In this document: in pieces, positions 1 through 8,811 of the stretch
Numbering within the stretch: the stretch's first letter is position 1
Layout of the letters: every line of letters begins with the position of its first letter
NCBI GenBank assembly: GCA_036744795.1
Contig: DAIOHK010000013.1
Location: 1 to 57,493, forward strand
Reading direction: 5' to 3'
Source: UBA5486 sp036744795
GTDB taxonomy: Bacteria; Bacillota; UBA4882; UBA10575
DNA length: 57,493 nt
Notes under the pieces: model-generated
What the model was told of the DNA's origin: nothing
The model's database searches: none
The model's input: only the letters and a program-made list of their open reading frames with translations
Position numbers and translations under genes: made by a program

Positions 1-49
1 CCTTTTTTCATTTCATTTAAGTACGAAAGTAGAAAAAACTAATGTAGAT

Positions 50-586
50 TTAAATCTCTTGCTTATCTTCACCTGTTAAACTTCGGTATCGAAGATTTCC
101 TGGGCAATCAGGAAGATGAGACCAGCCACAATGTAAACATATCCGATCAATATCTTCTTTTTTTACTAAAGCGGCTTCTAGAAAACCTTCTATACCTTGT
201 TTCAGATTTTCTAGTGTTTCTGGGTCAAGACGGTTAATTATTTCTTGTAAACTTAGAAGTAATTTTTCTCTTTCTTGCTCAAACTTTTTCATTCCTTCGA
301 AAGTTAATTCTAAAATAATTTGCCGTCGATCCGCATGAGAAAACTTTCTAACTACTAATCTCTTTTTTTCTAACCTATCAATAAGCTTAGTTACAGCTGC
401 ATTACTAATCTGCAGGCCATCTGCCACTTCTTTAGCGGAAGGGTTCTTATGATAGTAGATAAAACGTAGACAATTCTTTTGTACACTTGTTAAACCATTC
501 ACTCTATTAGATATTGGTTGATAAACCAGCTCACTCAAAGTCCGGCAAAACAGTCTTAAAGTCAAATCAAGTTTATAAAGGTCCAT
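50..586 (-). CDS. MarR-family transcriptional regulator with Cys/His tail
   Basis: A 178-residue winged-helix repressor of the MarR type. The DNA-binding part is about residues 35-95: a helix-turn-helix around 51-80 (SAKEVADGLQISNAAVTKL) and a wing containing HADRR at 84-88. The C-terminal tail holds Cys150, Cys153 and Cys161 with His152 and His157, including a CxxC pair, which most MarR proteins lack and which could bind metal or sense redox (inference). Two starts are possible. A GTG at 595 sits only 2 nt after AAGGG, so I chose the ATG at 586 (about 11 nt spacing). A promoter lies directly upstream and is overlapped by an inverted repeat, which fits self-repression. The target genes are not evident; the next gene (LysM) has its own terminator in between. 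The family call is firm and the ligand is unknown. Confidence 0.9.
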   Translation of the reverse strand: MDLYKLDLTLRLFCRTLSELVYQPISNRVNGLTSVQKNCLRFIYYHKNPSAKEVADGLQISNAAVTKLIDRLEKKRLVVRKFSHADRRQIILELTFEGMKKFEQEREKLLLSLQEIINRLDPETLENLKQGIEGFLEAALVKKEDIDRICLHCGWSHLPDCPGNLRYRSLTGEDKQEI

Positions 587-600
587 TACTATCACAACCC

Positions 601-646
601 TTAGTTAATATAGTTAAATATTAATATATCTAACCTTATTTGTCAA
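601..646 (-). promoter_or_regulatory. Sigma-A promoter with overlapping inverted repeat (MarR autoregulation)
   Basis: On the minus strand TTGACA (646-641) and TAATAT (623-618) are separated by exactly 17 nt, a near-consensus vegetative promoter about 30 nt before the marR start. An imperfect inverted repeat bounded by TTAG (601) and CTAA (633) covers the -10 box, as expected for a MarR-dimer operator. The promoter is seen directly; operator use is inferred. Confidence 0.75.
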
Positions 647-743
647 CTACTTTTATTATTCGAATGGCATAATTATTTTTGTGGTATCCAACCATAATAA
701 AAGCGATAGACTTTAATTTGAGGGATTTGTCAAATTTCATAAA

Positions 744-775
744 ACTAAAAAGGAGGCCTTTGCCTCCTTTTTAGT
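744..775 (-). terminator. Intrinsic terminator of the LysM gene
   Basis: A perfect 14-bp stem (arms 744-757 and 762-775, loop of 4) containing GGAGGC/GCCTCC. It overlaps the stop codon of the LysM gene and on the minus strand is followed by a short T-rich run. Because the arms carry A and T runs it could also act on the plus strand. Confidence 0.85.
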
Positions 776-1748
776 TCAATAGTCTCCTTCTCCTTCTTCT
801 ACGGAATCGCCGCTTATCTTTTCTACGGGGTGCATAAGGGCAGTTCTCCCACCTTATCATCGGGGCCGCATAAATATATGGATCCGGACAATAAGGATAT
901 GGAGCCGGCATTACTGGTACAACAGGTTCCGGACACGGTAGTGGTAATGCTGGCTCTGGAGGACATGGTCGTGGTAACACCGGCTCTGGAGGACATGGTA
1001 GTGGTAACATCGACTCTGGAGGACACGGCATGGGTTCATAGGGATAAGGCTGCGGCATTAAAATCGGCTGTTCCGGAATATAGGGAAATGGTAATTCCTC
1101 CTCGGGCGGACACGGCATAACCGGCATCGGTGGACAGGGTTCGATCTCAATTGGTTCTGGAATAGGAACTGGCATAACCGGTGTAACCGGAAGCGGTACA
1201 CATAGTAAATCTCCAGCCTGAAGGAAGTTTGGATCTGTAATCTGTGGGTTAAGCTGTAATAGCCGATCAACAGTCGTTCCTAATCTTTCGGCGATCGCAA
1301 AAAGTGTGTCTCCGGGCATCACTACATATGTTATACCTGTAGGACAAGGCAGTGATGGTACTTCTGGAATACAAATTTTTTGTCCAGGATAGATCAGATC
1401 CGGATCCATTATCTGTGGATTGGCAGCTAATAATGCTTCCAAACTAATATTAAAGCGTTGGGCAATTCTAAAAAGGGTATCGCCACTAACTACCGTATAA
1501 ATTATTCCTCTGCACTCCGGCATACTTATGGCAGCTGGTATACAGATCAATTGACCGGGATATATAAGGTTCGGGTTTTCAATCTGAGGATTCGCCTCAA
1601 TTAATTGCTGTAAACAGACCCCAAATCTTTGGCTAATAAGAAATAGGGTATCGCCAGCGACAACAGTATATATTTGTCCATTCGGACAAAAAGGGAGTTG
1701 TAAAGAAGAAGCTTTTCCAACCTCCATCCCGTCCCTATCTGATATCAT
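771..1748 (-). CDS. Triple-LysM protein with proline-rich region and arginine-rich C-terminus
   Basis: A 325-residue protein with three LysM peptidoglycan-binding domains at about 27-71, 83-128 and 140-185, each with the YTVxxGDTLFxIxxRF and NPQIxxPxxxxxGxxxCxP signature. Residues 186-290 are extremely rich in Pro and Cys, with a repeated PCPPEP block at 241-273. The last 19 residues are mostly Arg/Lys (RRFRRRRRRR). There is no signal peptide, so if it reaches peptidoglycan it may do so from inside the mother cell, as spore-coat LysM proteins such as SafA do (inference). The start is fixed by AGGAGG 7 nt before the ATG. It is monocistronic, with its own terminator. The exact role is unknown; LysM binding is firm, a spore role is a guess. 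Confidence 0.85.
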   Translation of the reverse strand: MISDRDGMEVGKASSLQLPFCPNGQIYTVVAGDTLFLISQRFGVCLQQLIEANPQIENPNLIYPGQLICIPAAISMPECRGIIYTVVSGDTLFRIAQRFNISLEALLAANPQIMDPDLIYPGQKICIPEVPSLPCPTGITYVVMPGDTLFAIAERLGTTVDRLLQLNPQITDPNFLQAGDLLCVPLPVTPVMPVPIPEPIEIEPCPPMPVMPCPPEEELPFPYIPEQPILMPQPYPYEPMPCPPESMLPLPCPPEPVLPRPCPPEPALPLPCPEPVVPVMPAPYPYCPDPYIYAAPMIRWENCPYAPRRKDKRRFRRRRRRRLLN

Positions 1749-1776
1749 TTGTCTCCCTCCTCGCGAAAACTATTTC

Positions 1777-1795
1777 TGTAAAATCCAATTTTACA
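1777..1795. promoter_or_regulatory. Short perfect inverted repeat upstream of the LysM gene
   Basis: TGTAAAAT and ATTTTACA (8 bp, 3-nt spacer) lie about 30 bp before the LysM start. This could be an operator or a 5' hairpin. The rest of the 309-bp gap to the next gene (1749-2057) holds only a weaker repeat ATCAG/CTGAT near 1808-1822 and no gene. Confidence 0.4.
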
Positions 1796-2057
1796 TAGCT
1801 GTTTATCAGATAATAACTGATTTCAACTTTCACTTTAGCATATTCTAAGGCGAGACTATTTGTCCCGGGCTGAAGGAATAAGTAGTCACTGCTGAAACTG
1901 GATAGCCATTCATACTAATTATAATAATTCTATTGTTATGCTATAATATATGAGGAAATTGTTTGTCATCTATTCAATCACATTAAAAGCGCTCGACTTT
2001 AATTCTGAGGAATTGTCTAGTTTCCAAAGGTTCTTTAAACATAGGAAGGTGTGCAAA

Positions 2058-2957
2058 ATGTCAAACCCACCTCCGCTCTTGATCAAAATCATTTCTTCCT
2101 GGAGCGGACGAACTGTAGAATCTATACTCCGTCACGAACTCCGGCTTTCACGAAAACAGGTCATTGCTCTAAAAAAAACCAATGGGGTCTTTCTCAATGG
2201 TAGGCCAGTTTTAGTAAAGGAGAAGCTTTCCGGTGGTGAAGATTTGGTTGTACAGATCCCGATAACCACCAATCAGAATTTTTTACCGGAAGCGATTCAC
2301 CTTTCTATTATTTATGAAGATCCTGACCTGATTGTTATAGATAAACCTGCAGGTTTACTCGTTCATCCAGTTCGTTATCATCTTACTGGAACTCTGGCCA
2401 ATGCCTTAGCCTATCACTGGCAGGTTACTGGAACAGTTGCTTCTTTTCATCCGGTACATAGATTAGATAAGCTTACATCCGGATTACTTTTGGTGGCAAA
2501 AAGTTCCTGGTCCCATCAACAATTATCCCTTCAGATTAATGAAGAGCAGTTTCACCGGGTATATCTTGCAATTACTAATGGAATTCCTCCAGTAACCAGC
2601 GGCAAAATTTCCGTTCCGATTAAACGCGGGGAGAAAGGTATCAAGCGAATTATTGAGGCTGGTGGGCAACAGGCTATTACCCGTTATCGTGTAATCAGAC
2701 AGAATAAAAATTGCTCTCTCCTTGCCATTAGATTAATAACTGGCAGAACCCACCAGATTAGGGTTCATCTTTCCCATTTGGGTGCACCTTTGTGGGGGGA
2801 TCCTTTATACGGCAAATCCGATGAGCATCTCTTGCGCCCCGCTCTACATGCAGCCAGCCTAAGATTTAAACACCCTCGCACCCACAGGTGGTTAGTTTTT
2901 AAATCTCCACTCCCGGAGGATCTTTCTGCCCTAGGAGATTCTTTGAATTTAATTTGA
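2058..2957 (+). CDS. RluA-family pseudouridine synthase (RluD-like)
   Basis: A 299-residue enzyme that converts specific uridines in rRNA (or tRNA) to pseudouridine. Residues 17-60 look like an S4-type RNA-binding segment. The catalytic domain follows, with the RluA hallmark HRLD at 134-137 (catalytic Asp137), preceded by DKPAGLLVHP and followed by TGRTHQIRVHLSHLGAPLWGD. The reading frame is open back to 1950, but the start is placed at the ATG at 2058 because AGGAAGG lies 7-8 nt upstream and the extra residues do not resemble the family. It stands alone between divergent and downstream genes. Family certain; which uridine it modifies cannot be read from the sequence. Confidence 0.93.
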   Translation: MSNPPPLLIKIISSWSGRTVESILRHELRLSRKQVIALKKTNGVFLNGRPVLVKEKLSGGEDLVVQIPITTNQNFLPEAIHLSIIYEDPDLIVIDKPAGLLVHPVRYHLTGTLANALAYHWQVTGTVASFHPVHRLDKLTSGLLLVAKSSWSHQQLSLQINEEQFHRVYLAITNGIPPVTSGKISVPIKRGEKGIKRIIEAGGQQAITRYRVIRQNKNCSLLAIRLITGRTHQIRVHLSHLGAPLWGDPLYGKSDEHLLRPALHAASLRFKHPRTHRWLVFKSPLPEDLSALGDSLNLI

Positions 2958-3034
2958 AGTTACTACGATTATTCTAATAGCAAAAATTAGCAGGAAAAAC
3001 ATTTAAAATCTAGAGTAAACTTAAAGGGTTTCTA

Positions 3035-3040
3035 TATAAT
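3035..3040 (+). promoter_or_regulatory. Possible -10 box before tkt
   Basis: A TATAAT hexamer 64 nt before the tkt start. No good -35 hexamer is seen at the expected distance. An imperfect repeat ATGTTTGG/CCTAACAT lies further down in the leader (about 3056-3081) and might be an operator. Weak evidence. Confidence 0.3.
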
Positions 3041-3103
3041 AAGGAAGAACTGTTATGTTTGGTAAGTTTCGCCTAACATACATAAAAGAAAGGAGTTTTC
3101 TAA

Positions 3104-5077
3104 TTGATCAACATCATTGCCAATACTATTCGAGGCCTGGTTGCTGATATTGTAGAAAAAGCCAAATCAGGTCATCCGGGCATGCCTCTTGGTACGGCGG
3201 AAATTTCAGCTGTTCTTTATTCTGAAGTACTAAAACATGACCCTACTCTTCCAGAGTGGCCTGATCGGGATCGTTTTGTCCTTTCCGCCGGACATGGTTC
3301 ATCTCTACTCTATACTTTACTCCACTTAACCGGGTACCAAATGCCGATGGAGGAACTTAAACGTTTTCGACAGTTAGGTTCAAAAACACCAGGTCATCCC
3401 GAGTTCTGGGATGTACCCGGAATTGAAACCACTACCGGCCCTCTAGGACAAGGGCTCTCTAATGCCGTTGGCATGGCCTTGGCCGAACAAATGTTAGCCG
3501 CCAGATTTAATCGTCCCAATTATGAAATAGTTGACCACTACACTTATGCCATTGCAGGCGATGGCTGCTTAATGGAAGGAGTTTCCTCAGAGGCCTCTTC
3601 CTTAGCAGGAGACCTGCGCCTTGGAAAACTAATTGTTTTCTATGATGATAATGAAATTTCGATTGAAGGTTCAACCGACCTTGCTTTTAGAGAAGATGTA
3701 CTAAAACGATATGAAGCATACGGCTGGCAGGTTTTATCAATTGATGGCCATGACCAGGATGAAATTCTAAAGGCTATTGAAGATGCTAAAGCCGATACTT
3801 CCAGACCAACTTTGATTGCTGCCAAAACAAAAATTGGTAAAGGAAGCCCGCTGGAAGGTAGTGCTAAATCCCATGGTGCACCATTGGGCAAGGACAATAT
3901 TGCTGCTCTTAAGAAAGCACTTGCTTTACCTGAAGATGAATTTTATGTACCTGACGAAGTTTATAAACACTTTGAGCAGAAACGTTCTGGGTGGGCAGCT
4001 ACTAGAAAATCCTGGGAGGGAAAATTCAAAGCATGGTCAGAAAAATATCCTGAATTAAGAGCCGAATGGGATCGGGTTATGAATAGAGAGCTCCCGTCTG
4101 ACCTCAAGTCAGCTCTACCAAAATTTGAAGTTGGATCCTCACTCGCGACTAGGAATGCCGGGGGTAAAGTTTTAACTGCCTTATCCGCGAAACTCCCTGA
4201 ACTAGTTGGTGGTTCCGCAGATCTCTCGCCCTCTACTAAAACCTATGTTGAAGGTGCCGGTGATATCGGTAATGGTAATTTTGGAGGCAAAAATTTCCAC
4301 TTTGGGGTTAGAGAACATGCAATGGGTTCGATCTTAAATGGTTTATCAGTCCATGGTGGTTTTAGAGTTTATGGTTCTACTTTCTTTGTTTTCTCAGATT
4401 ATATGCGGCCACCGATCCGGCTAGCTTCTCTAATGCATCAACCAGTAATTTATGTATTTACCCATGACTCTTTCTATGTTGGTGAAGATGGTCCTACCCA
4501 TCAACCCGTGGAACATATTGAAGCTTTACGTATTATCCCTGGAGTGCGGGTAATTCGTCCCGCCGATGCTAATGAGACAGCCTGGGCCTGGTTAAGTGCC
4601 CTTGAAAGAACCAATGGACCAACAGCTATTTTATTAACCAGACAGAATCTTCCTACTCTTTCTGGAACGGATGCTGAAGGGTTCCGCCGTGGAGGTTATA
4701 TCATCAGCGAACCTCAGGATGGAAAAGCCGATCTGGTGATCATCGCTACAGGTAGTGAGGTTTCCCTTGCCTTGGCTGCTGCCGAAAAATTAGCCGAAGA
4801 AAATAAAAAAGTCCGTGTAGTCTCAATGCCTTGTCGAGAACTATTCATGGCCCAGGATTCCTCATATATTAATGAGGTTTTAGGAACTGATCTGCCACGT
4901 GTAGCAATTGAGGCAGGTATAGGTTCCGGATGGTATCAAATAACTGGCACTTCTGGTCTAGTAATCTCACTTGACCAATTTGGTAAGAGTGGACGCTTTG
5001 AAGATTTAGCCCAATTGTTTGGCTTTACACCAGAAGCTGTAGTAAATAAGATTAAATCCTTTTACCAATGTTCATAA
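3104..5077 (+). CDS. tkt: Transketolase
   Basis: A 657-residue full-length transketolase, the thiamine-diphosphate enzyme that moves two-carbon units between sugar phosphates in the non-oxidative pentose phosphate pathway. Visible landmarks: SGHPGMPLG near residue 22, the ThDP/Mg motif GDGCLMEG near 153 followed by DDNEIS, the central domain with GVREHAMG (catalytic Glu), and DSFYVGEDGPTHQPVEH. The C-terminal transketolase domain is intact. The start codon is TTG, 8 nt after AAAGGAG; no ATG is available in frame near there. It is monocistronic, ended by a strong bidirectional terminator. Confidence 0.97.
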   Translation: MINIIANTIRGLVADIVEKAKSGHPGMPLGTAEISAVLYSEVLKHDPTLPEWPDRDRFVLSAGHGSSLLYTLLHLTGYQMPMEELKRFRQLGSKTPGHPEFWDVPGIETTTGPLGQGLSNAVGMALAEQMLAARFNRPNYEIVDHYTYAIAGDGCLMEGVSSEASSLAGDLRLGKLIVFYDDNEISIEGSTDLAFREDVLKRYEAYGWQVLSIDGHDQDEILKAIEDAKADTSRPTLIAAKTKIGKGSPLEGSAKSHGAPLGKDNIAALKKALALPEDEFYVPDEVYKHFEQKRSGWAATRKSWEGKFKAWSEKYPELRAEWDRVMNRELPSDLKSALPKFEVGSSLATRNAGGKVLTALSAKLPELVGGSADLSPSTKTYVEGAGDIGNGNFGGKNFHFGVREHAMGSILNGLSVHGGFRVYGSTFFVFSDYMRPPIRLASLMHQPVIYVFTHDSFYVGEDGPTHQPVEHIEALRIIPGVRVIRPADANETAWAWLSALERTNGPTAILLTRQNLPTLSGTDAEGFRRGGYIISEPQDGKADLVIIATGSEVSLALAAAEKLAEENKKVRVVSMPCRELFMAQDSSYINEVLGTDLPRVAIEAGIGSGWYQITGTSGLVISLDQFGKSGRFEDLAQLFGFTPEAVVNKIKSFYQCS

Positions 5078-5092
5078 GTTAATCTAGCCAAC

Positions 5093-5140
5093 TAATAAAA
5101 AAGAACCTCGGTTCAACAAGACCGAGGTTCTTTTTTATTA
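5093..5140 (+). terminator. Strong bidirectional terminator between tkt and the nucleoside ABC operon
   Basis: A perfect 20-bp stem (5093-5112 with 5121-5140, 8-nt loop) with CCTCGGT/ACCGAGG at the tip and A/T runs at the base. It serves tkt on the plus strand and the converging ABC operon on the minus strand. Confidence 0.95.
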
Positions 5141-5167
5141 GAAAGAGATTAGCATGGTAACTTCTCT

Positions 5168-6106
5168 CTATTTTCTCCCTTCATATGGTATGCCACTGGC
5201 CGCTGGTGGTACAGAGCGGCCTACCAAACCCAGGATCAAAAGAAGTGTTACTACATATGGTAACATATGAAGAAAGTGTTTAGGAATATCCATTCCCATT
5301 AACTGGAATTGTCCTTCCATTGCTTCAGCAAAACCAAAGAGAATGCAAGCAAGAAATGCACCTTTCGGGTTCCATTTCCCGGCAATCACTGCCGCTAAAG
5401 CAATAAATCCTTTACCTGCACTCATATTCTCCTTAAACATATCCATCTGGCCTAAGGAAAGATAGACACCAGCTAATCCACCCAAGATCCCACTAAGTAC
5501 TACAGAAAAATACCTGACCTTTCTTACACTAATCCCAACAGTCTCTGCAGCCTCTGGATTTTCACCTACTGCACGGATTCGTAACCCATAAGTGGTTTTA
5601 AAAAGAAAATATCCAGAAAGAAAAACCAGTACCACAGCAAGATAAACCAAGGGATTAAGCTTCCCCACCGCATCTTCAAGAAAAGGAATATCTTTTAAGA
5701 AAAGAATCTGCCAATCGCGAATCTTAGGGACTGTCTCGGATTGTCCGGCTGTATGAAAGAGCTTCTGCAGTAAAAAGGCGGTGCCAGATGTAGCTAACAA
5801 GTTAATAGCAACCCCACTTACTACCTGATTTGCCCGGAGGTCAACTGCCAGAAAAGCATGGATCAGTGCTATTAGCGCTCCAACCAGCACTCCCAGAAGA
5901 ACTCCAAACCATGGTTCTCGTGTTAAATATGAACCCAACATCCCGAAAAAAGCCCCAAAAAGCATAATACCTTCCAATCCGATATTGACTATTCCGGATC
6001 TTTCAGAAAAGACTCCACCAAGTGAAGCAAATATTAAGGGAGTAGCTGAACGGAAAGTAGAAGCAACAATAAATGCTAAGACATTAATGAGAAAGCTCGG
6101 TTCCAT
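5168..6106 (-). CDS. BMP-type nucleoside ABC transporter, permease 2 (NupQ-like)
   Basis: A 312-residue inner-membrane permease of the branched-chain/BMP transporter class (BPD_transp_2), with about eight to nine hydrophobic segments. Family marks include FSERSGIVNIGLEGIMLFGA near the N-terminus and GENPEAAETVGISV in the cytoplasmic loop. It is the last gene of the operon BMP protein-ATPase-permease 1-permease 2 and overlaps permease 1 by 23 bp. GGGGG lies about 9 nt before its ATG. In Bacillus subtilis the matching set NupNOPQ imports guanosine and other nucleosides; nucleoside import here is by family analogy. Confidence 0.93.
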   Translation of the reverse strand: MEPSFLINVLAFIVASTFRSATPLIFASLGGVFSERSGIVNIGLEGIMLFGAFFGMLGSYLTREPWFGVLLGVLVGALIALIHAFLAVDLRANQVVSGVAINLLATSGTAFLLQKLFHTAGQSETVPKIRDWQILFLKDIPFLEDAVGKLNPLVYLAVVLVFLSGYFLFKTTYGLRIRAVGENPEAAETVGISVRKVRYFSVVLSGILGGLAGVYLSLGQMDMFKENMSAGKGFIALAAVIAGKWNPKGAFLACILFGFAEAMEGQFQLMGMDIPKHFLHMLPYVVTLLLILGLVGRSVPPAASGIPYEGRK

Positions 6107-7205
6107 TGCTCTGAACCCCCTTCCCTGGACTCTCTTGTTCCATATCCATGGAAAATGGCCGTTCCAATTTCTTTCTTAACAGATAATCTGCTGAAATGAA
6201 AAAGACAATCACCGATTGCATAATACCAATTAGATCTTTAGGAACCCCGGCCACACTCTGCATTTGTAATGCTCCACAGTTTAATGACCCAAAAAGAAAG
6301 GCACTTAACAAAATCCCGGCCGGATGATTATTTCCCAACAAAGCTACAGCAATACCGTCAAATCCATAACCAGTAAAACCAAATAGATCATTAAAACGAT
6401 ACTGAATACCTTGAACTTGTAAGGCCCCGGCAAGCCCTGCTAAGCTACCACTTAAGGCCATTGCTAAAACAATATTCTTCGTTACATTGATCCCTGCATA
6501 ACGGGCTGCCTCCGAGTTTAGACCTACAGCTCTAATTTCAAAACCCCATTTTGTTTTCCACAGAAATATATATACTAAAATCAAAGAGGCAAGAGCGAAT
6601 AAAATACCTGTATTGGCCCGGGAAGGTGGGATTAATCTGGTCAGTTTAGCCGAGGAACTTATCACCCGAGTGGCCGGTAAATAGCCCCCTGGAGCCATCA
6701 ATACATAGTTTACCAGATAGCCGGTGAAGTGAAGAGCAATATAATTCATCATAATTGTAGAAATAACTTCATGTGCTCCATACCTTGCTTTAAAGAATCC
6801 TGGAATTGCCGCCCATAAAAAGCCGGTAAGTACACCTGCTCCCATCGTCAAAGGAATATGAATCCAAGCAGGTAAACCGGTAAAAATTGAACCTACCCAG
6901 GCTGCTCCCATCATCCCCATAATATATTGGCCTTCAGCACCAATATTAAAAAGGCCACAACGGAAAGATAAAGCCACACTAAGCCCAGTCAAAATTAATG
7001 GTGAAACATACACTAAAGTTTCTCCAAAGTTAGAAAGTTTTCCAAAAGCACCTTTAAATAAATGCAAAAAAGCATTGAATGGGTTCTCTCCTAACCAGGC
7101 AATCAGCAAACCACCGGCAAAAAGGGCTATAAATAATGCTATTAGCGGAAATGTCAGTTTCTGACTATACTCTTCAAGTAAATTCTTTTTTGGGTTATTA
7201 CTCAT
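6084..7205 (-). CDS. BMP-type nucleoside ABC transporter, permease 1 (NupP-like)
   Basis: A 373-residue membrane permease paired with the next gene. The family segment SFRCGLFNIGAEGQYIMG lies at about residues 80-98, and GLNSEAARYAGINV marks the ATPase-contact loop near 230-245. It is longer than permease 2 because of an extended N-terminus with one membrane span (residues 15-35). Its ATG overlaps the end of the ATPase gene by 8 bp, so the two are translationally coupled. Together with permease 2 it should form the heterodimeric channel of a nucleoside importer. Confidence 0.93.
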   Translation of the reverse strand: MSNNPKKNLLEEYSQKLTFPLIALFIALFAGGLLIAWLGENPFNAFLHLFKGAFGKLSNFGETLVYVSPLILTGLSVALSFRCGLFNIGAEGQYIMGMMGAAWVGSIFTGLPAWIHIPLTMGAGVLTGFLWAAIPGFFKARYGAHEVISTIMMNYIALHFTGYLVNYVLMAPGGYLPATRVISSSAKLTRLIPPSRANTGILFALASLILVYIFLWKTKWGFEIRAVGLNSEAARYAGINVTKNIVLAMALSGSLAGLAGALQVQGIQYRFNDLFGFTGYGFDGIAVALLGNNHPAGILLSAFLFGSLNCGALQMQSVAGVPKDLIGIMQSVIVFFISADYLLRKKLERPFSMDMEQESPGKGVQSNGTELSH

Positions 7206-8742
7206 TTACCACACCTCCCTTTCTACCGGAGAGACCACCTGTCATCATTAATCCTAATTTTTCCTCTGTAGCTTCCTTCCGCGGAAGAATTGCAACAATT
7301 TCACCTTCATAGATTACAGCAATCCGATCAGCCAAGCTTAGGATCTCATCCAATTCTAAAGAGAACAGGAGAATCGCCTTACCCAAATCCCTTTGCCTAA
7401 TTAACTGCTTATGAACAAATTCGATTGCCCCAACATCAAGTCCTCTTGTGGGTTGCGCAACAATCAGCAACTTGGGATCTCTTCTGATTTCCCTGGCGAT
7501 TACTACTTTCTGTTGGTTCCCACCGGATAACGAGGAAGCTAAAATCTCTGGCCCAGGTGTTCTGATATCAAATTCTTCAATTAATTCTTCAGCATACCCT
7601 CGGCATTTGTCTGTTTTAATAAACCCTTTATGACAAAAACCTGATGTACGATAAAGTTCGAGTATGATGTTTTCTTGAATTGAAAAATCCAGAATCAAAC
7701 CTCTTTTCTGGCGATCCTCTGGAATATGGCCTACACCACTCTCTAGTACAGACCTGGGATCGGCATATTTTATTTCTTCCCCTTCGATTAATATTTGTCC
7801 ATTTGCCACCGGCCGCAAACCGGTCAATGCTTCAATTAACTCACTTTGACCGTTACCATCTACTCCCGCTATTGCCAAGATCTCACCAGCCCGGACTTTA
7901 AGATTAACGCCTTTAACCGTTCGCAATTTCCGGTTATCAAAAACCTCTAAATCTTTAGTTTCAAGAATTACCTTTCCAGGTTTAACTGGGGCTTTTTCCA
8001 TTTGCAGAAAAACTTTTCTGCCCACCATCATCTCAGCTAGTTTTTCCATATTAGTTTCAGAACTATTTACCGTATCAACTACTTTTCCTCCACGAATCAC
8101 AGTGATCCGATCGGCAAATTTCATTACTTCCTTAAGTTTATGTGTAATAAAAACTATCCCTTTCCCACTAGCTGCCAATTCCCTGAGGATTCCACCCAAT
8201 TCATCCGCTTCTTGAGGTGTCAGCACTGAAGTAGGTTCATCTAGAATTAAAATCTCTGCTTCTCGATAAAGGGCTTTTAGAATCTCTACTCTTTGTTGCA
8301 TACCTACTGTAACATTTTCTATTTTTGCCCCTAAATCTACTTTTAATCCTAACTGCTTAGAAAGATTGTTGATTTTTTCTAGAGCTTTTCTTTTGTCTAG
8401 ACGTCCTAAAGATTTTTTAGGCTCCGCTCCTAGAATAATATTCTCCAGGACAGTAAAAGGAGGAATTAACATAAAGTGCTGATGTACCATACCAATTCCT
8501 TGCCTAATTGCCTCTTCAGGAGAGTTTATTTCAACCTGATTGCCATTTAATTTTATCTCTCCCGCATCTGGTTTATATAAACCAAAAAGGATCTTCATTA
8601 ATGTAGTCTTACCAGCACCATTCTCTCCCAGTAAAGCATGGACTTCGCCGGGACGTAAATTAAAATTAATATCCTTATTAGCTTGTACCCCTGGAAAACC
8701 TTTACTAATTCCTTGCATTTCTAAAAGGAACTGCGATTTCAA
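7198..8742 (-). CDS. BMP-type nucleoside ABC transporter, tandem ATPase (NupO-like)
   Basis: A 514-residue protein with two ABC ATPase domains. Domain 1 has Walker A GENGAGKT near residue 39, a degenerate signature (VTVGMQQRVEI), and Walker B LILDEPT. Domain 2 has a degenerate P-loop (GVDGNGQSEL), a good signature LSGGNQQK, and LLIVAQPTRGLD in which Gln takes the catalytic Glu position. This asymmetry is normal for the family. The start is TTG with GGGGGTGA about 7 nt upstream. A terminator-like hairpin separates it from the upstream binding-protein gene, so it is probably made at a lower level than that protein. Confidence 0.94.
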   Translation of the reverse strand: MKSQFLLEMQGISKGFPGVQANKDINFNLRPGEVHALLGENGAGKTTLMKILFGLYKPDAGEIKLNGNQVEINSPEEAIRQGIGMVHQHFMLIPPFTVLENIILGAEPKKSLGRLDKRKALEKINNLSKQLGLKVDLGAKIENVTVGMQQRVEILKALYREAEILILDEPTSVLTPQEADELGGILRELAASGKGIVFITHKLKEVMKFADRITVIRGGKVVDTVNSSETNMEKLAEMMVGRKVFLQMEKAPVKPGKVILETKDLEVFDNRKLRTVKGVNLKVRAGEILAIAGVDGNGQSELIEALTGLRPVANGQILIEGEEIKYADPRSVLESGVGHIPEDRQKRGLILDFSIQENIILELYRTSGFCHKGFIKTDKCRGYAEELIEEFDIRTPGPEILASSLSGGNQQKVVIAREIRRDPKLLIVAQPTRGLDVGAIEFVHKQLIRQRDLGKAILLFSLELDEILSLADRIAVIYEGEIVAILPRKEATEEKLGLMMTGGLSGRKGGVVNE

Positions 8743-8764
8743 AGACTACTTCACCCCCTACCTT

Positions 8765-8793
8765 AAAAAAGTGCCGGCTTTTAACCGGCACTT
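8765..8793 (-). terminator. Attenuating terminator between the BMP gene and the ABC ATPase gene
   Basis: Stem AAGTGCCGG/CCGGCACTT (8769-8777 with 8785-8793, 7-nt loop), followed on the minus strand by TTTTTT (8770-8765). It sits inside the operon, after the binding-protein gene and before the ATPase gene; partial read-through would give excess binding protein. Confidence 0.85.
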
Positions 8794-8811
8794 ATTGCCT
8801 AGATGCTATGT

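Noticed and set aside
823..1120. Open frames opposite and within the proline-rich part of the LysM gene, with repeated MSSRAGVTTT-like or LEDMVVVT-like peptides
   Set aside because: They are other-frame readings of the PCPPEP repeat codons and have no ribosome sites.
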